Positions 1 through 11,123 of a stretch of DNA of 64,000 nucleotides are shown here, piece by piece. Each line of letters starts with the position of its first letter. The stretch's first letter is position 1. The translations under genes were made by a program, and so were the position numbers. The DNA is from Isoetes taiwanensis (Eukaryota > Streptophyta > Lycopodiopsida > Isoetales > Isoetaceae): the NCBI GenBank assembly GCA_021234155.1, contig JAJEKV010000062.1, positions 3,135,305 to 3,199,304 on the forward strand. The letters are read 5' to 3'. A model generated the notes under the pieces. It was not told where the DNA came from and ran no database searches. It saw only the letters and a program-made list of their open reading frames with translations.

Positions 1-430
1 CTGCAATCAAAAAGACTCTGAAGCCACAACCAAGCCGGTCTAGCATGCTGGCATAAGAAGAAACAATGCTCGATTGTCTCATCCCTCCGAAAGATAAAGG
101 GCATGTCCTGTGCACCTCGTGACGAAATTTGTGGACCAAAACATTGACATGCACACATCTATGGATGATCTGCCACCACAAAACTGACAACTTTGGATGA
201 AGTAACTTGTCCCAAACCCAGTTCCAAAGTACTTTCTGTTGATTCACTGGTACCACCAAAGGCCATTTTTGTGAGGGGGGCAACACCTCTGCCGCAAAAA
301 GGATTGAGAGATGGGAAGCCACTACTTGTGGTATAGGAGGAAGAATGGCAATGACTGTCTGCCAAATTGTGCGATCCCATCTTAAAAGAAGGAACTTTGT
401 CCGAAGACCTTGCTTGGTTAAGGTTTTTGA
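1..430 (-). mobile_element. L1-type LINE fragment (RT zinc-binding region)
   Basis: On the minus strand a conceptual translation shows the region that follows the reverse transcriptase in plant L1 LINEs (zf-RVT). It has a tryptophan-rich stretch with WDKLLHPKLSVLWWQ, followed by IIHRCVHVN and a degenerate CPL...ESS zinc-binding part. It has no start codon of its own and runs off the window edge, so only a small piece of ORF2 is visible. The assignment rests on the W-x(n)-HPK-x-x-LWW-x-I pattern and is by eye. It is a dead fragment. A similar but different fragment lies at 18,900-19,215. Confidence 0.55.
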
Positions 431-584
431 CCTTAACAAAAAGTAATTAGTCCACAATTCTTTTTTGCCCAGGTCAAGACCTTGGTACGGCAATCCAGGT
501 CCAGCGATCCAGGTCGAACCCATGGGAAAGCACCCTTGACGGACGGACCTAGATGAGGTCAGACCCAGGTCCAAAAGTAATCAC

Positions 585-1344
585 CGGGATTATTTTTCAA
601 ATGAGATTCTTAATATCAGCCACTCAGGTTCTTAGCTCATGAGAACATCGGAATAGCAGGAAACCTGGAGGTTTTCAAGAGGTTTTCTGCCCATGGGAAA
701 GCACCCTTAGCAAACCCACCATCAAACTCCTTAGAATTTTCGAAAACATCTGTGATCTCTCCTTTGGCTATCTTACATCCAAGAACAAGTGAGAAATGGG
801 CCAACAAATATCAGATCAAGCTATCTGAAAAGGAATCAAAATCGAAAAGAAACATGAAGAAGCCGATTACAGGGTCGGATCCTTTATCCCTGAAGCTTTT
901 TTCTTTTTCATCTACAGAAGCTGTTTCTGAAGGACTGAGCGGGGCCGACCTATTCCCAGACATAACGGGATTATTTTTCAAATGAGATTCTTAATATCAG
1001 CCACTCAGGTTCTTAGCTCATGAGAACATCGGAATAGCAGGAAACTGGAGGTTTTCAAGAGGTTTTCTGCCCATGGGAAAGCACCCTCAGCAAACCCACC
1101 ATCAAACTCCTTAGAATTTTCGAAAACATCTGTGATCTCTCCTTTGGCTATCTTACATCCAAGAACAAGTGAGAAATGGGCCAACAAATATCAGATCAAG
1201 CTATCTGAAAAGGAATCAAAATCGAAAAGAAACATGAAGAAGCCGATTACAGGGTCGGATCCTTTATCCCTGAAGCTTTTTTCTTTTTCATCTACAGAAG
1301 CTGTTTCTGAAGGACTGAGCGGGGCCGACCTATTCCCAGACATA
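585..1344. repeat. Tandem duplication, period about 380 bp
   Basis: Copies at 585-965 and 966-1344 are nearly identical; I saw a one-base indel and very few substitutions. A partial echo of the shared motif CCCATGGGAAAGCACCCTTG occurs just upstream near 520. The near-identity implies a recent duplication or an assembly duplication. Neither strand gives a recognisable protein. The region from 430 to 585 and the unique sequence from 1,345 to about 1,800 hold nothing I can assign. Confidence 0.9.
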
Positions 1345-1799
1345 AAAAATTAGCCCATGGCTTAATTCTCAGAATCACAGAAGCGTTGGCCTCGGCTTCT
1401 GTCCGTCGAATGACCTGCTTATATGCCCTCTTTAAAAAACAGAGCCTTTTCTCCATAAACTGTATTAACGGCCTGTTCTTCAAAAGGTCAATCGGTTTTT
1501 GATTCGAAAGATTTTTGAATTTTGGGTTGGCCCTGCATTATGGTCTTAAGCGCCCTAGATCAGGCATTTGCTTCCTACCATTCATGCAGATGGGCATTCC
1601 GTTCAAGTATCGGAATATTAATAGCTTAGCACTAATTAGCACTAAGAGGTCGGGTTTTCCAAATCCCAATCACAGAACATACTCTCTGGGTGCATCATGC
1701 CTTCCAAGACAATATTTAAACCACCGCTGCAGCTTTTTCTTTCGTCGTCTGCATGTCTGAGTCAAGCGTATTACCAAGGGAAAAATTGCGAATCTGAAC

Positions 1800-2109
1800 C
1801 ATTAGGAGCTCACAACATAGATTTGTATTTTATATAAAGGCAAATAGACAAACAGCCAAGGCTTTCAATCCTTGTTAGAAGCAATCAGATTTAGGAACAA
1901 CTCTGAAATCCGTCCAAAAATAGAGCAAAAAATCCTTGGCAGTGAAAAGAAACTAGACGCTTCAAGGGTCAAGAACAAGAAGATGCCTCCTTCAACGAGA
2001 GGATCCATATCAATAGGCCTTCTATATATAGATAAAAAGGAAGATATTATGAACAAAGAATTTAACTACTTTTGTTACAGATTATTATGAGCAGAAGCGT
2101 ATCTCAACA
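1800..2109 (-). repeat. Probable start of the Copia 3' LTR
   Basis: Read on the minus strand, sequence after the Copia polypurine tract begins TGTTGAGATACGC. About 80 bases later it contains a TATA-like CTATATATAGAAGG, as expected for an LTR promoter. I could not fix the far end because no second LTR copy is available, so the lower boundary is a guess. Confidence 0.5.
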
Positions 2110-4715
2110 CTGCCCCTTCTGCTCATAAAAGAGAGGTTAATCTGAGTGTGTCCCGATGATTTTGGAAGACCTCTTTACATAGTGGTTTAGTAAGAAGATC
2201 TACAGGCATTTCATCTGTTGGGAGATACTCCATATGTATGCTGCGATCCATCACCTTCTCTCTTATGTAGTGATGATGGATGGAGATATGTTTAGAACGT
2301 CGACGATGGATTGGATTTTCTGTAAGAGCAATGTTGCTCCGATTGTCATTGTATACTAGTGCGGGTTCCATTTGTATGTATCCCAATTCAGCAAGAAATT
2401 GGCGAAGCCATACTGTTTCTCTGACCACAACCGATGTTGCCATATATTCCGCTTCGCACGAAGACAAAGCTACAGAGATTTGTTTTGAACTTGTCCATGT
2501 GACGCTACCTCCGTGCAACATTACAGAGAAACCTATAAGAGACATGTTCTTATCCACATCACCAGCCCAATCAGAGTCTACAAATGATACTAGTCTGACT
2601 TTTGGATAATTAGAATCTGGACTATACCGAATCCCCATGCTAGAAGTGCCTTGGAGATATGCTAGAAGTGCCTTGGAGATATCTCATGATTCTTTTTACT
2701 GCTTTCCAGTGCAATGACTGGCTGCTCGTACTGCTTGTGCAATATCTGGCCTAGTACTAACCATTACGTGCATAAGGCATCCAAGTGCGCTCCTGTAGGG
2801 GATATCTCTCATTTTTGCTTGTTCATCGTCTGATTTGGGATCCATTTGTTTAGATAGCTTAACATTCATTGCAGTCGGAGTATCCTTTGGACTGCATTCT
2901 GTCATACCAAACCGCTAACATACTCGACGAATTGCTGATGCTTGATGGATCAGAATTGTGCGGTTCGTCCTATCTCTTTTCACTTGGAGTCCAAGGTAGG
3001 TGTGCATCTCACCCAAATCAGTCATACAAAATTCTGTTTGCAATGCTAGCTTCAAGGAATTAATACCTTTTAAGCCTTGTCCAACCATAATCAAATCATC
3101 AATATACATGACTACTACGAGAATTTTACCATGTTCCTTTTTCGTGTATGCATTCCATTCTATTTGACATCTCTTGAATCCCAATTGCTGGAGAAAGGCA
3201 TCAATTCTGAAATACCATGTGCGTGGACTCTGTTTTAAACCATAGAGTGCTCTTCTCAGCCTACATACTTGTCCACCTGGGAGTTGAAAGCCTTCTGGCT
3301 GATGCATATAGATTTCTTCCTCTAGATTACCATTCATAAAGGCAGTTTTCACATCCATTTGGTGGATCTCTAAGTCTTCCTGGGCAGCGAGAGCTAGGAT
3401 GACGCGAATAGATGTTGCTTTTGCTACTGGCGAGAAGATTTTTTTCAAAATTGATTCCTGGAAGTTGGAAGAAATCTTTAGCAACTAAGCGAGCTCGAAA
3501 CTTATCAATAGAACTATCTTGAGCTCGTTTGTTCTTAAAGACCCATCTGCATCCTATGGCTTTCCTTCCTTTAGGCAGGGAGACTAGATCCCAAGCAAGT
3601 GTTAAGTACATAACATCCATCTCATACTGCATAGCAAGCTTCCATTGCTCAAAAAATTCACCTGTTAAAGCTTCCTGGACTGTAATGGATTCAGTGAGTT
3701 CAACTGCAAATCTTTCCAATACACATCTCTCTTCAAGAACATGAACCCACCACTGTTGGTATATACAACTCTAGGAGCATCTCTAGACAAAGAGCTTCAA
3801 CAATATGGGCTGAACTCTTCCATTGACGCCATCGTTCAATAGGTTTATGTCGTCTTAGACTTAAGCTGTGGGATCTGTTCAGGGGCTGCAAGCTGCTCAT
3901 GGGAGGTTGGTACGACACATTCACGTTGCTCGTCATGGATGGAGGGTACTAAGGCTTTTAACGGTGAAATGGTATCCAGTTGACCATGAGATGGTACAGT
4001 GGGCTGCTGCTGAGACACGACATTGTTGTTGTGCAGATCTAACCATAAGATTGGGGTATTAAGCTCCTGATACAATGATTGTTTGAACAAAATGTTCTCT
4101 CCCATCCCTATTGTTCATCAAATTTGACATGTTGGCTTCGAATAATCTTTCTTGTAGTGGCATCTACTAGCATGTAACCTTTACTTTCTTTGCAATAACC
4201 AACAAAGAGACAACGCCTTGATTTAGGAGCCAACTTGGTTGCTCTTATTGCAGCAGGGATGAGGGCATACGCTGGGCATCCAAAAATCCTGAGGTGGCTA
4301 ATATCTGGTCTGAACCTGTCCATACTTCTTCAGGTGTTTTACCTGGCACGGCTACAGTTGGGGCTCTATTCTGGACATAGGCAGCAGTAAGGATTGCCTC
4401 GCTCCAAAAATTATCTGAGAGTCCAAAAAAACAGAGCATACTCAGTGCACACTCCTTGAGAGTCCTATTTTTTCGTTCCGCCACCCCATTTTGATGATGG
4501 TCATAAGGTAAGGAAAGATGTCGTTTAATGCCAACATCTTTCAAGCATTGATCAAAGACCTTGTCGGTATCCGTACCATTATCACTTCGAAAGGTACTGA
4601 TTTATTTGCCCATTTCTATTTCTACTTCATTTTTCCATGTTATAAAATGGCCCAAGACTTCTTTGGTGCTCTTCATGCGTTTTTCGAAATGACCTACAAA
4701 ACATTACATCACATT
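2109..4715 (-). mobile_element. Ty1/Copia fossil, 3' part
   Basis: Minus-strand Copia pol in the usual order. Integrase core comes first (about 4,700-4,300, with FRSDNGTD and HHQNGVAERKNRTLKE). Reverse transcriptase follows (about 3,720-2,915, with MDVKTAFMNGNLEEEIYMHQPEGF and VMYIDDLI). RNase H is last (about 2,905-2,123, with DSDWAGD, SSCEAEYMA and a C-terminal SIHHHYIREKV region). A purine-rich tract (2,110-2,125 region) then directly precedes TGTTGAG, the expected start of the 3' LTR. Only the 3' half is recognisable and the reading frame is broken in several places, so it looks old and inactive. No matching 5' LTR was found in the window. Confidence 0.9.
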
Positions 4716-7234
4716 TGGTACTAGAATTGTGTGCACGAGGGTTGCAAGTGTGAAACCGTGTAGATTTGAAACTGTGTAGGTTTAATGATCCTTAGTTGAA
4801 GAGAAGGATTCGTGAACTTAAAAAACAACTTAAACTTAATGAATTGAATTGAAGGCTTTTATCATTTACAAAGACAAATGGCCTATGGTTAGGAATAGCG
4901 GACATTTAAAATTCACGGTCAAGGAAAGGTTAAAAATAATATATTTATATGCTAATTAAATCGAAACCCTTGGGCATATTTTTTTCCTTTAGGAAAATGA
5001 GATTCATTTAGCCCACAAAGGGTTTTCCCACAAAATGGGTGTATCTATAAATAAAAAGATTGAATGATTAAGAATGAACTTAATTTCTTACTCTTTTCAT
5101 TCGATGTAGATTGAAATATATAATACAATGATCTATTTGCTAGTGAATTTGATCAATTTTACTATGATCCACAATTGAAGTATAGTCCATTATTGCTTCT
5201 TAAGTGGCAGCCACTATATAATTTAAGCACATAATTTAAGCTGCAAAAGGTTCCTTACCCAATTCCATTGGTCAATTTAACATGTTGCTTGGTAGCCTGA
5301 TTTTGTTTGTGTGATCTGTGGGGTTTTTTTTTTTTTTGTTGTTGGCTTTACGTCCACGGGAACCCAACGGGTTATGGGACGGCACATGCAAGGGCAACAG
5401 CCCATCTAAAACCTGGGGACTAGGCCCCATCACCAAACACAATAACCAAATATTAAAAGACCACCAAGAATAAGATAAGATAATGCTAATGCTAGTGGTA
5501 AATTTATGCTAAGAGGCTTGGACAAAAAGAAAGGAGGAATAAAATCAATCATAACTTTAATGAAGACATCTTAGTGAAGATACAAACCCCTCAGATGAAG
5601 AGGATTTAAATGAGGAACTGGATAGCTATAGAATGAGAGGTTTCAGGCAAAGGAGCAGATAACTATAGACTCCATTGTCAATGACATGTTTCAGGTGTAA
5701 GGAGATAGCACCATGATTTAGGATCAAGCTGCACATATCCTACCTTGTCAACCCCTCTCTATTAGTCGCCATGCCTTTTACCTTCGTGTCATTTTGTATA
5801 CTGCTCAAGCACCTCCAATAAGATACTAGTGCACTCACATTGGATGTTTATAGAAGTACATGTAGGAACTTATTGAATACAAACAAAGTAGCATAATTTG
5901 CTCTTATAGTCATCAAGTGCATTTCATCTTAAAGGCTCAGTTGACCTGACGCTTGTCTTTGGTTCATGGTCCCTTTCCCAATTCTGGTTGATGTGCAAAA
6001 GTGTGAATAGTTGCAATGGCTCTACGTCTTTCCATAGGAAGGTGTGCTAATATATCCTCATGCAGCATGGGTCAGAGCAGGATTACTTTGCCCCGTGTGG
6101 GATCTCACTTGAGTCTCGTACCTTGACCACTGCATCTATGAAACTACCCACAACCTTTGTAATTTATTTACTAGTTTCAACATGGATCCCTTATAGACGC
6201 TCATACCATAAACTTAGAAAGTAACTGTCACAATCACATGTGGTGGTCAATAAATAGAAAACAACATAAGGAGATATGTTTTATTCGAAGCCATCAACCC
6301 AATGTAGTAAGCCTTTTAGCTGTAAGCATAGAGTTGTCATTCACTACTTTCATAATCATATTCCCCTAAAAGCCCTTGCTTGCCCTACCACCAATGCAAC
6401 ATCTCTTGTAGTTTTGTGAAGGTGAAGTGGGTATGTTCTCTAATTAAATTCTAATTTGTGGTTGGTGGATCCACTTTGTGCCGATAGGAATCACAATTAT
6501 TAAGAACATATCGTGCCCAGACATGAAGTGCCCCCACCACATTTCATGAATACTAGAAGCCAACTTGTAATAAAGATTCATAGACCTTGCATTTGTTGTC
6601 AAGTGGAGGTTGTATGACGTCAATGAGTATTAGCAGTAGCAAGCTTGTAAATGCATGACTGCATGTGATGAGTATTGGAGGAATTCAGATCTTAAACAAT
6701 GTGCGCGGCGTTTTCTCAAGTGTTGCCTAGAATGGGATCTGGATTAAACTGTCTTTAAGACTTGCTCCTTGTTTGTATCCCACTACTAGGGATGCTGCCA
6801 GAATGTCACGTTGAAGTGAGAGCTTTTGAACTTGTTCACATTTTAAGTCTCTACGTGCACCCATATAAAAGTCATCCCATGAAGTTCCACTGAAGTAAAG
6901 ACACCAAATAGAAAGCAATCGTATTTAAGGCACCATGTTTTGAAATTGTTCATTCCATTAAATTAAACAATGAGACAATCATGAATTTAAAAGAATGAAT
7001 TCAGTCTGTAGGTTTCCATGTTGAGGATGTATGTAATCGTATACATCTGTGTTGACTGATACAGCAGGGGTTCTGTTTTTAGTAGGACTGCATATTCAAG
7101 CATAATGCACATAGGCTTTTAATTGAAGGCGCAGAGTGAATTGGGCTTGTCTCTGTTACATGGTGCACTTGTTAGCATTGAACCCAGGTTCTGGTGGCAT
7201 TACCTTAATAATGGTCCTTTTGCTGTGTCTTTAT
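4716..7234. other. Unassigned intergenic sequence
   Basis: AT-rich sequence without a convincing gene on either strand, apart from a LINE/SINE-like 3' end at 5,323-5,460 described separately. The short reading frames here have no recognisable domains. The stretch nearest 7,234 is downstream of the methyltransferase gene and probably contains its 3' UTR and poly(A) signals, which I cannot place. Confidence 0.5.
5323..5460 (-). mobile_element. LINE/SINE 3' end with A-rich tail
   Basis: On the minus strand the sequence passes GGGTTCCCGTGGACGTAAAG and ends in CAACAAC plus a run of A. It resembles the 3' ends at 15,700-15,840 and 21,905-22,022, which share a GTCCCAT...TTGG...GTGGACG(T)TAAA pattern. 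I read it as a short, inverted, 5'-truncated copy of the same 3'-end family. Confidence 0.5.
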
Positions 7235-10200
7235 CTATGTTTGCTGCCTGAACGTCCTCTTCTGCTTTCCACCCCATGAAACCGAAAGCTTGGGTACAAA
7301 CCGTGTTCTAAGTGACCTTTCTCCTAAAGTTCCTCTGCAAGAATGGGCACCACAGCGGCATTTCACATCCTTCCCAAACTCTACGTATCTGTAATTCCAA
7401 CATATAGTGACATACCATCCTGATTCAACATTTTCTGTCAAGGAATATATGGAAAAAGATAAAATTATTCGATGCATACTTGTAGTCATAAGTTAATGCT
7501 TCTCCAATTGAAATGTGCCTTAGAGCAAATACGCCAACTCTGGTTTCTCCTTCAACCCTCCTGCGAGACAAATTATCAGTTTTAGTATGAAAAAAATATG
7601 CTCACTAACGTGTAAAAGAAGCGTAGCCAGCCCACCATTTTTCAAGTTTGCAATTTGGTTCGCAGCAGTGGTTCAGGTACCGAGAAGCGTTTCCTTTGAA
7701 AGTGGCATCAATAATGAAGTCTTTTCCAATTTCACACATGTAGAAATTCTTTAGACCTCTCCCCTTCATTGCCCATAATCTCCTTTCACAAATGATGTCG
7801 TTTATCACTTAAAAAATTCATAATTGAAAAATTTCAGTCCACATAACATTCAGTAAGGCATAAATACAAAGTTACCGACGCATCTTAAGAATTTATCCTG
7901 TGCCGAGGAACAAATAGGGCTATTGTCCTGACGCTTTTGTGAATTCCTGATTGGGAGTTAAATATAAGGGCAAAATGTTCTGACGAATTCCTCCTAATTG
8001 GAAGTTAGATATGGTTTCAAAATAATCGAGTACTAAAGGATTGGTGATATGGCAATACATTTATACATCCCTTCATTTGTCTATCATTCTGCAGCTTGAT
8101 GTTATTAGTTGCATTTAAAGCTTTGTACCATATAATGAGGGCCCAGCAGCAAGACCAACAATCTTGTTTATAAAGCCGCGCAAAAGTAGTAGTAATAGGT
8201 TTGATGGTGTATGGAGCTTTAGAATTTTACTTAATGCCTTAGAAATTTAGACCTACCCTCTCCCACGTATTCGATCACAAATTCACCCTTCTTGATGTTT
8301 TCAGCAGCTTCTGCTCCCCATCCACAAGAAGCTGTCTGTATAGTGGTTTGTTTAGTTTTGCTTAGCTGTACACAACCAAATAACCAGCAAATCAAATTTA
8401 CCTTTACAACATGCAACTGCTTTTCCTTCCTGAATGGCTTGTTTTTGCAGACTTTAGAGCATTGGCAACTTTTGGAGCAGCTCATTGATTGTAGCCTGAG
8501 GATTGAAGTTATAATTGCAATAATAAGAATGGATGTACTCAATTGAGTAATCGCTATTAAGTCTTCTGGACAGGTAAAATCCAAAACTTAATTTATTGTC
8601 TATTTTCTTGGTCATTGCATTTGGGAGTTACCTGCATTCGCAGTCTTCGCCACAAAAAGGATCCTCTGAGCTGCATTTGCAGCCAACTCCATCGTCAAAG
8701 TTGTCCCTTTTCTTCTTTACTAAAAACTCATCTGTTAGATAGTTAAGGTCATAATATCCATACTTCCATTGGGCTCAGAATCTTTATTTATAAAGAAGGT
8801 TCTAATTTTAAAGAGCAACTGCAATGAACTGATCAATGCTTTTCCTTGATGGATACTGCGCTTGATCCAAGTATAAGGGGGAGGCTCTTTAGCATTTTCT
8901 ACTGCTTCCACATTTTCTGCCACTTCATCAAAAAAATCCATGCTCAAACTGAACTCCTGTGTTAGATCTGGTAACGGCAAATGCATGAAGGCCTCCTGCA
9001 TCTCAATACAGTATAATTAGCCCTCAAAATACACAATTGTGCCATAACTTGTGCTATTAAAAAAAGCAGATGAGCTACCTAAGATCAGTCCCTACAATTA
9101 TTGGTATCTTTGATCAGGTAAAATTGCAAGATTTGGGCCACCTAAGAATGCTAATGACTCAGTCCCTACAATTAGTATATAGATTCAGGCAACCAGAATT
9201 TCCATAAACTCAGAAGAGTTATATGGTAGGTCTTAACTATTAAGATTTTTGGCCTATATTATGCATTCCACATAAGTATTATAGCAAATAAGAATAAGAA
9301 AACAAAGAACATGTCCTACATGCTCATATCATCAATGATGCAGCCTCTTTTAGTTCAATTGCAGCTAAGTATGCATTATAAATGGTGACAGTGTTAGATA
9401 AGTTAGAGAATTGTGAGGGCATCTATGAAAATATGAATTTGCAGTTTCTGATGGCATATGTAATCTTTCTTATATTAACTTCTTTAGTACCTGGTATGCC
9501 AATCTTAACTTTATTTCGTGTCTCCAGCAAATCGCCCACCCTGGTCGCTTGTCGAAAAACACAACATGCTCCAGCCAAGGGGTGCAACGACGATGAAATG
9601 CATTTGAACACATTTTGCACCGCCATAACCTTGCCATAACAGTATGTCCACATGCAAAGCAAGCCTACATTTGAAAATTTCATTAAGCATTATATGATGA
9701 CGACAACCACAACAACAACAACAACATTAGAGAAAAATTATTGTAGAAATATACATGATGTGGACACACAAAGAGCCCATTTTTCCGCCAAATGCAGTCC
9801 CTCAATTGTTGAGCACAGTTATAATGAAATGTGACGTGGCATCCTTTATGTGAACAATGTACCCTTCTGTCCATAGAAATGAGCTCCTTACAACAAAAAC
9901 ATTGGACCTGTAACAGATGTTAAAACCGTTAGAATGAACTCAATGCCTTCTTCCTATATGCTTTGCACAGTAGAATAGAGAATTCTGCACAATCTATATT
10001 TTGGCAAGTAAATAAAAAACCTAGTTCCTCTTTGTAATCCAGAGTTCTTGATATAACTCTAAATTAATAAAAAGAGATTGGCATAGCTTATAGAACTGAA
10101 CTCCAGTTTCATCCACATAAGAGCCTGAACTTTCCAATTAAGACTCATCAACGGATGCATTTACAACAATATGCTCAAAACGACCAACATGTTCCATTTA

Positions 10201-11123
10201 AAACCAGGGAAAAATTGCATGTTGAATACGTACAGATGATAGATTCTCCTGTGGTTCACAGCCTTCAAGACGCGTCAAACTCGAGGTAGAATGACTACTA
10301 AGTTGGATGTCCGCGTCCCTTTCTGCAGCATTCTTCCTTTTAGGATACTTGCAAGTTTCAACAGAACCAGATTCGTCTTTGTCTGGTAGAGGTTTGCTGC
10401 GACTACATTTCCTAACAGTAGTGACCCTGAATTTTCTTATACTCAACCTGCCAGTATGCAGGCATGTCTCTGAACTGGTTTCTGCAAGACTATGTGATAT
10501 TGAAGTAAGTTGTGAAATATCCTCGGTGTCATCAGCAGTATCACTTATTGTAGACTTTAAATGATCTCCCCAAAATAGTTGAGTATGGAGGCCTCTAGCT
10601 GCGGCCTCTTCCTCTAATACTGAAGAAGGAATACTGAGACATTCTGAGTCCTCCATACCGTCAAGCATTGATTCCTTAAATTGGATTGGGTCTTTTGATC
10701 TTGTAACATATCCTTGGAAAAGCTAACAAGTACCCATCCAGATTGTCCGGCAATATTTCTTTAGCGATGTACCCATTTTGGAAATATCGAGGCTCTTCTA
10801 GCACCATCATTCAGGAGGATTTTGGCAAATATTTTCACAAAGCCAATATATTTCTGGATTCAAGGCTGTTATACATCTCATTGTAGACTTCATTGCAGCT
10901 GATTCCTTGAAGAATGATTCCGGCGAAGAAGTTAAACTAGTGTCTCAGGATTCAGAACATACCAGATCCATTTTGCGTGGAGCATTTGAATTTGTTGTAG
11001 TATTCCAGGATTAGCTACCTGGAAAGGAATGCTAACCCGGGTCGCCGGAGCTAAGGATGCGCCAGGGAGTGTCCCAAAACGAGGAGCTCCATAGCCAGTA
11101 GTTTTGAGACACTCCTGCTTCAA
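7235..11123 (-). CDS. ASHR3: ASHR3/SDG4-type histone-lysine N-methyltransferase
   Basis: Predicted nuclear SET-domain enzyme. The Arabidopsis ASHR3 family carries zinc modules, AWS, SET and post-SET and is placed among H3K36-type (ASH1-class) methyltransferases. Visible exons, read on the minus strand: 11123-11019 (ATG), 10722-10234, 9907-9755 (first PHD-like, CFCCKEL...HYNC...CPHH), 9664-9491 (second, CFACGH...AFHRRC...GWAICWRH), 8995 to about 8850, 8719-8632 (AWS start, GCKCSSEDPFCGEDCECR), 8495-8402 (SCSKSCQCSKVCKNKPF), 8335-8257 (CGWGAEA), 7807-7636 (YLNHCCEPNC), 7560-7481 (GETRVGVFA...LTYDYK) and 7388-7235 (post-SET CRCGAHSC, ending SWGGKQKRTFRQQT). Most junctions have GT/AG ends and keep frame. 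The donor after about 8850 is ambiguous: the family-like junction lacks GT, while a later GT also fits. The SET motif usually written NHSC reads NHCC. The first exon is inferred from an in-phase junction only. Confidence 0.9.

Noticed and set aside
2280-2609. Plus-strand frame opposite the Copia RNase H
   Set aside because: Shadow of the minus-strand Copia coding sequence.
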